Source: Mytilus trossulus (lineage: Eukaryota > Mollusca > Bivalvia > Mytilida > Mytilidae). Taken from it: a stretch of 64,000 nt of DNA. Under the pieces are notes generated by a model. That model worked only from the letters and a program-made list of their open reading frames with translations. It was not told where the DNA came from and searched no databases. The stretch lies in the NCBI RefSeq assembly GCF_036588685.1, contig NC_086374.1, positions 36,510,886 through 36,574,885 on the forward strand, in the 5' to 3' direction. The translations under genes were made by a program, and so were the position numbers. Positions 9,903 to 21,510 of this stretch are shown in pieces (positions within the stretch are counted from its first letter, which is position 1; each line of letters starts with the position of its first letter).

Positions 9903-12900
9903 ATTTCAATGTTCTGTTCTACGTCTTTGTTTCATTTAATAATTTTTCAGTGGGTAGGGTATGTTATCAAATTTTGGCTAATAGATCATAATTATTGTCA
10001 CATTAACCATTTATGTCTGTTTGGTTGGCACTAACCTTGTCAATATATTGGAACTATAAACATATGGTATACAAGTTAGATGCTAAATAAGTTATTTAAC
10101 CAGTTTAAATACAGTATTTGTTTCTTAAATGCCTAAACTTAGTAAGGAATAAGGCAGATGTTTGCAAGTCGTTCCGATGAATGATATAGTGAAGCGCTCG
10201 TCTTTTTTGATTTGTTTTATGAAATTAGTTCCTTTTAGTTTTCACCTTGGAGTTATATATTTTTGTAACATACACTATTAATAGCATCAAAATTACAAAC
10301 GGCTAAAACAGGACAGTCTCAATCATCTTATATTAAAACTTTGACAGGGATAAGAATACAACGAAGTGATTTTATTTTTTTTCAATCACAGGGTCAAAAT
10401 TTAAAGGTTGTCAAATTTTACTAAAATTTAAATATTAATTGTCGATATGATATACATAAAACCTTGTCTACTGTAGCAGTTTATATATCTCATTAAAATA
10501 AAAAAAAATGTCGGCCCTTCCGTTCAGGAAAATCACTAATTTGTCGAATGAAGTGTCAAGCTGTGTGAAGAAATATCCTACAACCTCAGAACAAACCTAC
10601 TGCGTGTCCATGGACATTTACTGATAGTTCATTGTTATCGAGACAATATTATTCAATCCCTTATACTGAATGTTATTGATCGACAAATGGTAATGGTACA
10701 TTAGGACAATGCCGAGTCAATACAGCTAGAGTAAATATAGTTATCCTTACTCAGAACAACATTGTTAATCGCCGTGACCTTAAAAGTCTGGATTAGAACC
10801 AGATAGAACATTTTTGAAGAACTTGATAACTCAAATCCAGCACCAGCTCAATCAAACCCTGCATCATTAATGGCAAAATATATTAAATCACAGGTTCGAA
10901 GACAAATTAGATTCGATCCTTGTAAAGGATATTTAGAATAGTGCGTAGACGCTCGTCATATTCACAAAAGAAACTAACTTTGACCCCACCGGAAATTGGA
11001 TGCCCAAATTTATTCAAGTATAAAACATGACAAATAATGTAAATAAAACATATGGAAAAATATTTCTTAAATAGAGTTGCGGAAATATGAGTGCGAATAC
11101 AACTATTTAATATATAAGTCATAGTGATACACAACGAAATTAAATATAATTCATATTACTTACAAATTCGACAAAATATGTAAAACCATTGATTTGAAAC
11201 AATGATTCATATATATTTTGACAAATCATCTTCTACGTGCTAATGTATTGACAGTGGTTGTAACTTGTAAACTTCCCTAAATAACGTAATATTAAATATT
11301 TTCTTAATTAACAAATAACAAGTGATCATAGACTGTAAAACTTCTGTAAAACTTAAATCGTGTATGATATAGTATAGATATGTTGGTTTAAAGTTAAGGA
11401 AATTTATTAAGAATGCCCGACTTAAGTGATCCTAACGTAATATATGACCAAAAAAAAGTAGTAATAGTATAAAACAAAAGTCACGTGTAGGTATGACTTT
11501 TTTCATGGTGTTGGCATCACTGACAACATGTGTGAGAGTTATTTTTATACAAACTTCACCATAATCAAATAAAACCTAATATAGGAGGAACGGTAATACT
11601 TTGTGAACCGTGGTGACAATTACACAATTGTTCGACTCTTTAAACAAAAACTTTAAACCTAACTTCACACACTTTTGTATTCATAAATATGTATACATAT
11701 ATATGATTATGCATGACGACCGTTATTGGATACTATATAGTGTTTTACTGTCTCTTTCAATGCAGTTAATACATCTTTCTCAAAATATCTCTTAACATTT
11801 TCACCTATTTATAAAAATATTATATACATTTTATTTAACTATACCATATTCATCCTTTAACCTTTATATATCTGTTCAGTAAATGTTATATACCACCCTC
11901 CTCATCATAGTGTTTATATTGGCTCGGGTAAGGTAGATGGGCAACTTAATTTCTGAAAGTGAATAGTTAGTATCTGGTCCTTTTATGACCAGTTAACTAG
12001 CTTAATCATATATGCATATGTGCATTTTTTACTCTTAGTCACAATTGCTTACTTTTTAAATCCTTGCTTAGTTTTTAAATCCATAAATCTCCTTTCAAGA
12101 AAAGAGTTCGTATCTACAATATTTTTATATACACTTTATGTTTTCATAATATGTTATATAAGCTCAAAACTTATGTCCATGTTTTCTTCAAGCAACACAA
12201 CTAGATACAATGAGGTTCGATATACACGTCTTTTGATTAATTTGATTTGTCATATCATGATCCTTTTACTTTCTCTGCGATATTTAACTCATGCTGTTTA
12301 AAATTTAGGAAATCCTGCCTAAAATGACCACTCTGATAACAATAAAAAAAAAATTAAATAAACAACAATGTAAACAACTTACCTTTCGAATATTTTAGTT
12401 TAAAAGGTAAATGTGCATTGCTTAATTAACCAGAACTGTTCAATTAATCTTCATCTGTTAATAACGTGAGGTAAAACGTACATTTATGTCACGGTTTTTG
12501 GGGGGTTGGTTTCTTTTCAATTGTTTTCTGACGTAGTTAAACAGCGTAAGCATCTGTCCGCATCAAGAACTTGTGATAAACGTTTGCATACGAGCAATGC
12601 ATGTTTTCTTTGTAATTGCTTTTCAGTAAATATGTTCAATTAGGTGATTGAAATAACCCTGTTTTTGACAACAATGGTATAATTCTCTTTCCATATAAAA
12701 ATACCGAGATGTGGTTTGACTGCAAATGAGCCACTTAACCCGAAACATCCAAAGTACGAGGGTGTTAACACTGTTGTTCACAGAAATTACTTCAATAATG
12801 AGTAAAACTCAAACAATTTTTTTAAGTCAAAAAAGGCTCAGAAACACTAATTGTGAACCAATTCAAAAGGGAAGACCTACCTCAGATGTGATTTGCAAAA

Positions 12901-12929
12901 CCTTCGGAATGGTTGCTTTAACCTACTCT
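9903..12929. other. long non-coding interval
   Basis: AT-rich sequence with no recognisable exon, RNA gene or clear repeat copy. The short open frames here lack leaders, domains and splice context. Confidence 0.5.
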
Positions 12930-13130
12930 TAATCTTCGTACTTTATCTAGCCTTTCAACTTTTGTTATTCGGCTCTACTGATGAGTCTTTTTTAAAAGAA
13001 ACAAAAGAAACGCGCGTCTTGCGAACTTAATTTTGAGACTAATATCTCTGCTAAGTTTATTTACAACCTTTTGATCCATGTCACTGCTAGTAAAGGTTTC
13101 ATCCTCTAGAGTATCATAACCCTATCAATT
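12930..13130 (+). repeat. hammerhead-bearing repeat, degenerate copy 2
   Basis: Contains 'aatcttcgtactttatctag' followed by CTGATGAGTC at 12978-12987 and GAAACGCGCGTC near 13007. The stem II region is expanded and the flanking stem I arms no longer match well. It probably derives from the same family as 1501-1720, in opposite orientation. Confidence 0.6.
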
Positions 13131-13204
13131 GGCACGTCTGTTTATCATTTCTATGGTCATTATTAGAAAGTAACATTTTACAACACAGGTTTTCTACTCA
13201 AGGA

Positions 13205-13360
13205 AAAAATTATTTGTCCAATAATATTGGCATTTTGGCTTCTCCGTGATCTTCAACTTCGCAACTTTTTACCTTATTAGCTTTATCTATTCGACTTTAC
13301 GGATGAGTCTTTTGTAGGCCAAATGTGTGTCTTGCACACCAAATTTTTCGCCTTGTATCT
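13205..13360 (+). repeat. hammerhead-bearing repeat, degenerate copy 3
   Basis: Has 'gatcttcaacttcgcaactt' and a core altered to CGGATGAGTC, with the GAAA position changed to CAAAT. Predicted inactive. Confidence 0.55.
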
Positions 13361-13593
13361 AACGACATTATATACAACAACTCTCTATCCCACTGCTGGT
13401 GGTGGCTTCCTTTGATTATCGAGAATAACACCACCATAGTAGTCATCACTTCTGTGTTGACATAGATTATCATCGGTATTGTCATAATTATATATTATCT
13501 GTTTACAAAATTTTAGTTTTTCGAAAAAATAAACATCTATGACTTAAGGAAAAGATATAATCTTAGCTGTATTTGACAGAACCTTTTGGAAAT

Positions 13594-13765
13594 AAAGGCA
13601 ACAGTAGTATAATGCTGTTCAAACTCATGAATCCATGGACAAAAAATAAAATAGGGGTAACAAACTAAAACCGAGGAAAACGCATTAAATATATGAGGAG
13701 AACAGCGACACTACACTAAAATATAACACACAGAGAAATGGATCAAACATCACCCAAAATCTCAC
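13594..13765 (+). repeat. dispersed repeat F, copy 2
   Basis: Shares 'ggcaacagtagtataatgct', 'aaactaaaaccgaggaaaac' and 'gaggagaacagcgac' with 6777-6912. The words 'acacacagagaaa' recur again at about 13895, so part of the unit may be duplicated. Confidence 0.55.
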
Positions 13766-13939
13766 GGGAATAACAAATATAACATCAAAACCAAATACAT
13801 GAATTTGGGATAGACAAGTACCGTGACACGTCTTATCGCAATGTGAATTTACACTAAAGAATAAGAGATTACAAACGACGCAACGTTAAAATGTAACACA
13901 CAGAGAAACGAAGTTTGCTCTCTCAATGCGGATTGACAA

Positions 13940-14080
13940 TTCTCGTCACTAAATGAGTAGTCTGTAGATGAAACGCACGTTTGGTGTATAGAATTGTAAG
14001 CCTAGTATCTTTGATGAGTGCATTTATAATAACTTGGTTCATGTCATTGCAATTAAAGGTTTCCTCGTTGAAGGTATTAC
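13940..14080 (+). repeat. hammerhead-bearing repeat, degenerate copy 4
   Basis: CGTCACTAAATGAGTAGTCT and GATGAAACGCACGTTTGGTG preserve the spacing of the ribozyme family, but the core has point changes and an extra base. Predicted inactive. Confidence 0.5.
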
Positions 14081-14244
14081 CATTCCGGTAGTTAAAACAT
14101 CTGTGTTCACATTATTTACCAGTGCTATGAACAGGATTATAAACTTACTGCCTACAAAACTTGGATTATTTTTTCGAAATGCGATTTTTTTTTACCACTG
14201 GAATAGTTTACCTTACCTGTAATAGGCAACACTTTTCGGATTTT

Positions 14245-14400
14245 TTGTTCAAAAATGCTATTCAACTTCCTACTTTATTTAAGTTGGCCTGTTAAATATT
14301 TATTTGAACGTCACTGATGAGACTTTTGTATACGACACACGCGTTATGTGTACTCGATTTTAAACCTGGTATCAATGAAGACTGACGAAATCTATGCTCG
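14245..14400 (+). repeat. hammerhead-bearing repeat, degenerate copy 5
   Basis: An intact ACGTCACTGATGAGAC is followed by TACGACACACGCG, so the GAAA element is mutated to GACA. The preceding 'ttcaacttcctactttattt' matches the other copies. Confidence 0.6.
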
Positions 14401-14419
14401 ATATGATCCCTTTTTGGTA

Positions 14420-14570
14420 GGGTTCGCGTTACTCAGTCATAAGGTGGGGTTTTTTTGTGTTCTTTTTTTTTCCCCTAATTGTTTTGCTTTGTCAGTGTCA
14501 GTTTGTTTTCGGCAAGTCTGAATATCCCTTTGGTTTATCTTGACTTGATTTTGCAACATCTATTCTAGGC
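14420..14570 (-). repeat. dispersed repeat D, diverged copy
   Basis: Words such as 'gtcagtgtcagtttgttttc' and 'tgaatatccctttggt' resemble the repeat that follows the reverse-transcriptase fragment at 15600-15770. It is diverged. Confidence 0.4.
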
Positions 14571-14744
14571 TTCTGTGTGTGATCTGTTGGAGGGCTACAT
14601 GTATGACACTATCCATTGTACCCTTACATTTGCCAGTGCCATTCCAAATTTCCCACCCTTCTGTTTGTTCGAACCCCTATCACAAGACGTACTCATTGTA
14701 TGATATTTTTTTTTCTCGTAAGGAAATGCATGAAATAGTTGCCA

Positions 14745-15540
14745 CTTGACTTTGAGCAAACAACAACCATTCCATTTATGAATTAATCAAAGGCTGGAAA
14801 CTTGTACCAAAATACAAGACCCTGATTTCTAGATTGACAACGTATTTGTTACGTTCGGAGGACGTGTTTGTAAATAGACTGTCGGCATTCCAATGGGAAG
14901 CAATTTTGACCCTCTTCTTGTCCGACGTCTTGTTTCTTTATTATTATGAGGCTGACTTCATATAGAAACTTCTGAGGAAGAAAGATGAGAAGTTAGCAAT
15001 ATCCTTTTACTTTACTTTCCGCTATATAGATGATGTTCTCTCACTAAATAATTCAAAATTTGATGACTATGTTGAATGCATCTATCCAATCGAACTAGAG
15101 ATAAAGGATACAACAGATACAGTTAAGTCGTCCTCATATCTTTACTTACAACTAGAAATTGACAATGAGGATCGGTTGAAAACAAAACTTTACTACAAAA
15201 GAGATGATTTCAGCTTTCCAATTGTGAACTTTCCATTTCTAAGTAGCAACATTCAAGCAGCACCTGCATACGGTGTATATATCTCCCAATTGATACGATA
15301 TTCCCGTGCTTGTATTTCCTATCATGCTTTTCTTGATAGAGGGTTGCTGCTCACAAGGAAGCTATTAAACCAAGAGTTCCAAATGGTGAAGTTGAAATCA
15401 TCCCTTCGTAAATTGTACGGACGCTATCACGAGTTGGTTAACCGTTATGGAATATTCGTTTCACAGAAGATATCAGATGTGTTCCTTATGTCGTAACTAC
15501 AACCCTTTTCCTTTCATGAATGTGACCTACCGAATTAGAC
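14745..15540 (+). pseudogene. Penelope-like reverse transcriptase fragment, copy 1
   Basis: Broken frames on the plus strand encode the reverse-transcriptase words VGIPMGSNF (about 14888-14915), a divergent AD.. strand, FRYIDDVLSL (about 15020-15050) and SSYLYLQLEI. An open stretch of 106 codons at 15176-15496 follows, containing FPIVNFPFLSSN and APAYGVYISQLIRYSRA. GIPMG and YIDD are the RT template-grip and catalytic motifs; the YIDD motif retains both aspartates. Stops and frameshifts around 14940-15170 make it non-functional. The type is suggested by the motif style (R-Y-I-D-D and the following 'YL.L.LEI' strand); assignment to Penelope-like elements rather than another RT class is moderate. 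A second copy is at 37035-37660. Confidence 0.65.
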
Positions 15541-15775
15541 AATTTACTAGATTTGTTTTAACATGAGCAACACGACGGGTGCCACATGTGAAACAAAGAT
15601 CACCCCCAGTTTTTGGTTGGTTTCGTGTTGCTTATTCTTTAGTTTTCTATGCTGTGTTATGTGTACTATTGTTTTTTGTTTATCTTTATCATTTTTAGCC
15701 ATGGCGTTGTCAGTTTGTTTTAGATTTATGAGTTCGACTGTCCCTCTGGTATCTTTCGTGCCTCTTTTATGTTGT
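15541..15775 (-). repeat. element end plus dispersed repeat D
   Basis: Continues the RT copy with 'cgaattagacaatttactag' and 'gagcaacacgacgggtgcca', then repeat D ('gccatggcgttgtcagtttg' and 'gactgtccctctggtatctt'). Repeat D recurs at 16140-16290, 29170-29310, 36560-36720 and, in part, 39130-39170. Confidence 0.65.
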
Positions 15776-15889
15776 TATGTACTAGTAGTCATATATAGTT
15801 ATAATGATTTAATGCATTTAGCTTGGCGTTGTTTAATAAAATGCTCTATAATACTTATAGCAAACATAAGCATAAGCAACACATTTATT

Positions 15890-16045
15890 TAGATATAGGA
15901 AGATGTGGTGTGAGTGCCAATGAGACAACTCTCCATCCAAAAAACAATTTATAAAAGTAAACCATTATAGGTCAATATACGGCCTTCCACACTGAGTCTT
16001 GGCTCACACCGAACAACAAGCTTTAAAGGGCCCCAAATCAAGGAA
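15890..16045 (+). repeat. mussel-type dispersed repeat A, copy
   Basis: Carries the family signature 'gatgtggtgtgagtgccaat' and 'gagacaactctccatcc', then 'cggccttccacactgagtct' and 'aaagggccccaaa'. I recall this signature from many mussel sequences. Near-identical copies occur at 30967 and 48145. Confidence 0.8.
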
Positions 16046-16139
16046 GATTAAATTTGATTAAAGGAATTGGTAAAATTTAGCTACAGACTAAATGTTTTCA
16101 GTTGAAAGTATAGCCGTAACTCTATCTTTTTGCGGATTA

Positions 16140-16525
16140 TATATTATAAAAGAGGGACAAACTCATAATTGAAAATAAACTGAAAATGCCATGGCTGAAA
16201 AGGAAACAGACTAACAGACAAATGATAGTACACAAAACACTACAATAAAAAAAATAGACTAAGCAACATGAACCACTTCAGAAACTGGCAGTGGTCTCAT
16301 GTGCTCAGGAAGAGTACGCAGATCTTGCTTCACATGTGGCACCCTTCGTGTTGCTCATGCCAGTACCAATCCGGTAATAAGTCTAATTCGGTAGGTCACA
16401 TTCGTAAAACAGGAGCGGGATTGTAGTTACGACAAAAAGAACATATCCACTATCTGTGAAACGGATATTTCATAACGGTTAACCAACATGTGATGACGCC
16501 AATACAATTTACGAAGGGTTGATTT
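16140..16525 (+). repeat. repeat D followed by an inverted copy of the RT-element 3' end
   Basis: Repeat D (about 16150-16290) is followed by sequence whose reverse complement matches 15380-15600. It includes the complement of 'cgaattagac' and of 'gtgttgctcatg', and 'ccgttatgaaat' near the RT C-terminal coding end. The two form an inverted pair about 0.8 kb apart. Confidence 0.65.
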
Positions 16526-17409
16526 CAATATTATATAGTATACAAGAGTGCTCTCTCTACAAGTGTTTTCTATAAAGTGTATTATATATCAACAATACAA
16601 TTGTAACTGTAATTTCTAAAATGGATTCTTTTGTATTTCCACAAATTTTATCTTTTTTGTTGTAATATGTTCCGACCATGTAAAGCTTTCTTTATAAATG
16701 ATTTTTAAATAATGAGATGTAACATGGTCATCATTATGTTAAATATTCATCATATAGAAAACGACGAGGTTGTAAACATTTATTGGAAACTGTAAGACCT
16801 TCAACAATGAGCAAAATGAACAAAACCATTATCATGTAGAAAGCTATAAAAGGACATGTCATAACACAACGTGAAACAAATTAAAGGGAGACCCATAGGC
16901 TTGATTTAAGCTTAAAACAACGAACGAAAAAAAAAGTCAGACAGTAATCAACAATTATCACACAATGAAATTAAAGACAATGTATGTGAAACCATGACTT
17001 CAATTGAAAGTACTAGTACTCGTCCTTATTATTTTTTAAACCAAACAAACAAAAACATGATTATATGTTAAAATATACGAAACAGATAAAGATTATCATA
17101 CTAAGCAGCAAGATGTTACTAGTCAAAAGTAGCGTATTTACTATCTGATTAGACAACACAAAATAATTTTATTAAGAAATACATACATTCGATACGAAAT
17201 AACCGATCATTTTTAATCAACTGGCGATTGAGGAATTCGAAATATTCGGGAAACATGTTTATTCTACGTAATTTTCCTTTCATAATTTTAGTAGTAGTAA
17301 AGTAATAAACCATTACTCATATAAAAGGAAACATGTCAAATTAATTTCAAAACAAAAATACATTTTTGTTAACAATTTCCCCCTACTAATCTAAAAGGAG
17401 AACTTAGTG
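16526..17409. other. non-coding interval with a remnant of repeat A
   Basis: Around 16780-16870 the words 'gaccttcaacaatgagcaaa' and 'aagctataaaag' mark a worn copy of repeat A. The remainder is AT-rich and featureless. Confidence 0.45.
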
Positions 17410-17415
17410 TTTATT
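17410..17415 (-). promoter_or_regulatory. candidate polyadenylation signal for the 17670-19294 gene
   Basis: AATAAA on the minus strand about 255 bases after the stop. No closer canonical hexamer was seen. Confidence 0.4.
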
Positions 17416-17669
17416 AAACTGCATTTACCAACAAATATTTCCCTCGAAGCAGAATTGTATTTGGATTTCACAAACGAATTATAAATCGGTATCAGTTCTT
17501 CTCTTAGAATTTACCTTTAATATCATACTTGTAGCAAAAAGACATCCTGTATTGGTATAACAATATCCAAGTATTTTGATTACTTGCACATTGTAAAATC
17601 CAGCTGTCTGTTGATTATTTGCACACCATAATATCCATATGGCTTTTGATGTACTATAACGAAACTTTC

Positions 17670-19294
17670 CTAGAGAAAGAACGGCGGTCCTCCAAATCGG
17701 TTAAAAGGACCCGGTGGTCCTCTTTGGTGAAGAAACGGAAAATTTGGCCTAGGAAAATTCATTTGTCTTCTTAACCATGGTGGAAATTGATCAGGACCTC
17801 CTTGAAAAGGTGGAGGCCTGGTTGGAACTGACGTACTGTCGCGAATAAACTGAGCAAACTGTCTTTGCATACCTGGTCTCTCGGATGCCATTCTTTCGGC
17901 TATCAGTCGTCTTTGAAGATTCAATCTGTTTGCGACAACTTGCTGATGTGTAAGTCCGGGTGTATCTGCTGTGTTGCGTGTATTTGTGACTAACAGTCGG
18001 TTTGCAATGATTCTATTTAAGTTTTGTCTTTGAGACTCTGGAACAATTCTGTTGTTATTCATATTGTTAGGATTGTTCGACGTTGTTCGTTGTTGCTGTC
18101 TTTGGTTTGCCAAAAATACTGGATTTGCCATGTTCCGTCCTGCGTGAGTTGACGGAACATTATTTGCTGCACTTGGAGGCTGATTATTATTTCGTGCTTG
18201 TGATGGCAACACATTTTGTCTTTGCCTTTGATTATTTACGGACAGTGTTCGTGCTGGACCTACAATGGTTTGACTTGGTTGTTGTGTTGCTGCTTGTCTT
18301 GGTTGTAATGCCTGTCTTGCGCCATTTTGGAAATTGTTTCTTGAAGTTATCGATCGAGTAGAATTTCTGGTCGAAAATCGCAAATCAGATCTATTTATTT
18401 GGTTGTTATTATTAAATCGGTTTATTCTTAATGTTCTGGTAGTAAAAAGTCCTGTATTTGGCCCCCGCCTTACATTATTAGTGTCTAATCTAGTATTGTT
18501 TAGAAGTACAAGTAATGTGTGTCTTGGTCTTTGTTCATTTCTCACCATATTCCGAGTATGGCTACCCCCTTCAAAGTTTTGGTTCATTGGTCGTGGTTGA
18601 CGAGGCAAAGCCAAAACACGTTGGTTACCTTGACTATTAAATGGTGATGCAATCCTGATAGGTTGTCGCATATTTGACGCAGTTGGCTGTTGTCCTTGCA
18701 TTTGTCTAACTCGCATCCTTATTTGTTCAGCAAGATCTGTTTGTCCAGCTGGTATGTTTACAATCGACGAAGTTTGGCTTCTTACTCCTGTTCCAGAAAG
18801 ATCCTTTAACAAACCTCCGAAAAGTAGTTCATGTTCTAACTTTGCATTTTGAGCAATATCATTAAAATTTATAGTTCCGTCATTTGTATTGAGTTGAATA
18901 TCACCTGAGCCGCTCCTTATTCTTACAGAATTAGGTTGAACATTCACCGATTGAGATTCATCTGAGTCCAGATCATTATCCTCAAATAATCCTTCTAAAA
19001 ATTCATCTAATCCGGCACTGGGATCATCAAACGCTATAATATCAGAGTCAAGTTCATTGTTTTCAGCTTGTTGGTTTCCAACGTTAGCTTCCACATTGAT
19101 CGGCCATGGATTTCTCTGTAAAGCCTGCCTAGCAGCATTCTGTGGAAATACTGGATGACCATTCCTGAATCTCTGCCATTGAGAAACTCCTTGACGAAAA
19201 GGGAACTGGCAAACAACGAAACTTGCCATTAATGTCAATACTGACCATGTCAGAATGTTAACCATTTCCTCTGTTTAAGGATCTCAAGCTATGT
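17670..19294 (-). CDS. secreted Gln/Asn/Arg-rich disordered protein, 531 aa, complete coding exon
   Basis: An ATG at 19263-19265 opens a 531-codon frame ending in TAG at 17670-17672. Residues 1-20 (MVNILTWSVLTLMASFVVCQ) form a clear signal peptide whose Cys19 is the only cysteine. Residues 71-104 are acidic (ELDSD..., FEDNDLDSDE). About 190-470 is dominated by N, Q, R and T with a net positive charge. Residues about 475-531 are Pro/Gly/Phe-rich (RPPPFQGG, FNRFGGPPFFL). No globular domain is visible. A good acceptor (TTTATTTTCAG) lies 29 bases before the ATG, with an in-frame TAA between, so the start is firm and an upstream exon would be non-coding. Composition resembles extracellular structural proteins such as shell matrix or adhesive proteins; this is inference, and I do not recognise the gene. 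Confidence 0.85.
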
Positions 19295-19810
19295 CTGAAA
19301 ATAAACCAGCGAAATAACCAGATTTATTTTGATGAAAAGCTACAGTTTGTGGTGATCAATCTTACAGTTTATTATTTAACGACATGAAAAGAATTAATTT
19401 CATTATGTATTTCAAACCGCAGCAAATAATTACAATTTTAAGTGAAAAAGTTAAAATTTGATACATCATGTACAATTTGTTATTTTCAATAACGATTTGA
19501 CAGTTGACTTGTCAGATGTAGGTCATTTTTAGAATATGATTGTCTTCTCTGTAACTAATGTTAACTCAGTTGCATAGATTTGGTATACTGTTCAAAATTA
19601 CGGTTAAATTACATGTAAATGAAACAGCAACACAACAGAATGATATGAATCTGATAATTTAGTAAAATTATAATGAGTTTGGAAAGTTTTGTTCTTTTTT
19701 TTTTTGCAGCAAAAAATTTGCATACAATTTCAGAACTATTTCCTGGTTTGCAAATTTATCGTTTGTCTTATGTGTATAGAATAGACAACTAAAGTTTCCT
19801 GTATACTTGC
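19295..19810. other. intron sequence upstream of the 531-aa protein exon
   Basis: AT-rich, starting with the acceptor at 19295-19296. No upstream exon was identified. Confidence 0.4.
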
Positions 19811-19814
19811 TTCT

Positions 19815-20520
19815 ATATAAAATAATAAAAGATGCGGTGCGATTGCCAATGAGACAAATACCCACTTAAGAATAAAGAATATGAATGAAATAACTAGAGA
19901 TAAGTCACGATAAGACTTTCAGCAATGAGCTTAACACATATTATATACATGTAGTATAGAAAATATGAATATCGAAACGATTTTTTGGGATTTTCTTTCA
20001 TGAGGAACGCTCGAAACCGAATATTTGAAAGTCAATGATGTTTAAGGACCGAAACTGTTTAATTGCTATAAAGTGCTCTAACTTGGCCAAACGTGAACAT
20101 ATTCAAAACAAGAAATAATCGACCTGAAGTAACACTGATTTACTTGCAACAGGCGCATGATAACTGTGGCGGGGTTAAACATGTTTGAAAGAGCTCAATT
20201 ACCCCCTAAACAGCGGACAGTGGTGTAACAGCGCAACAAATCAAAAATCAGATCGGCACGAGAAGTAGAAAAAAGATATAACAAAAGACATAAACAAAAA
20301 ATACCGATCTAAGATAATAATGCAGCTACTGAAAAAGTAAAATCACAAAAAAATCAATCGGAAAGTCCCTAATCAAATGGCAAAATCAAATAACAAAACA
20401 TATCAAACGAATGGATAACAACTGTAATATTCCTGACTTGGTACAGGCATTTTCAAAAGATAGATTCTAAGACAAATCTAACTCCGAGCCTAAAATGTCA
20501 TACAGTGCACATCAAACATA
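19815..20520 (+). repeat. mussel-type dispersed repeat A, long diverged copy
   Basis: Words in family order: 'gattgccaatgagacaaata', 'cgataagactttcagcaatg', 'ggcggggttaaacatgtttg', 'acagtggtgtaacagcgcaa' and 'ttcctgacttggtacaggc'. It shows that the signature head, the 'gttaaacatgttt' segment and the 'gacaggc' tail belong to one composite unit. Confidence 0.6.
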
Positions 20521-21230
20521 TTTTTTTTTTTTAATTCTTTGAATACGCCATATTTCTTTTTACTGTTAGTGTTCACGCCAAGTTATTTCATATAAATGAA
20601 GTTAATGTCAAAAGTTAGGAATAAAAAAACACACTAACGGTCACATTGCAGAAGATTATACCATGTATGATCACGGCTTGTAAATATAAAAAGTATTTCG
20701 CTAAAATTCAGTCGAAAATCTCGACAATGCTTGCTTTTCGTCCGGGTTTTAAAGCCCATACTAATAAACTGGATATTTTCTTACAATGAATATATATATT
20801 ATATATACTCTTCTTGCCCAGAATGAATAACCAAATAAAAAAGTAAAACTTTATCCATTCGTCGTATTGTCATCAAGTGATCTGGGATTTTCTATTCTCT
20901 CTCCATTTTCTCCAACAACCCTTGTCAAAGACCTTTTTGCTTGAAGTGTAGGTTAGACATTTATTATTCTTCAATCTTTTTCGATTTGTGTATTGTGTTT
21001 TTTTGTGTTGTGTTTTTCTTTTTTCTTTATATTTCGTTGTTTTACCAAAGATCAGGTAGTAGTATTTGTTCTTGTATGATTCAGTGTCATTTAAATCTTA
21101 TATGATCATAGTTCAAAATACCTATAAGAAACAACTTTAATTCTCCTTTCAAATATATTACACTTAAGCTAGTCAAGAAAAATAAGTGTAACTGCACATT
21201 GGTTCTATAAAATTTCTCAACAAGTACAGC
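20521..21230. other. non-coding interval
   Basis: AT- and pyrimidine-rich, with nothing recognised apart from poly-T runs. Confidence 0.45.
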
Positions 21231-21234
21231 AATG

Positions 21235-21510
21235 TAATTAAAGTTGTGATACAATGTAGGATTGCCAATAAGACCATTTTCCAATGGAGACAAAATAACG
21301 TAGAAGGGTGTCGTATGCCCTTTTATAGCGAAAAAAAGCATACCGCATTGCATTCTTTAAATATTCACGAAAAGACAAATGTAACACAATTTTGAGGAAT
21401 AAACTAAAGGCCTGGTGTATAAACAAAACAATTAACGAAAAACAATTATGGTAAACGACAAAAAACGACAATCACTGGCTTCTGACTCGGGACAGGCACA
21501 TAAAAAATGT
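21235..21510 (+). repeat. dispersed repeat A, diverged copy
   Basis: 'ggattgccaataagaccatt', 'tggagacaaaataacgtaga' and 'cttctgactcgggacaggca' follow the repeat A order. Confidence 0.5.

Noticed and set aside
18083..18600. Two plus-strand open frames of 88-92 codons.
   Set aside because: Antisense shadows inside the 531-codon secreted-protein exon.
20250..20262. GATCGGCACGAG, which resembles a cDNA-library adaptor.
   Set aside because: It lies inside a diverged repeat A copy with normal flanks on both sides; a chance match is more likely than contamination.
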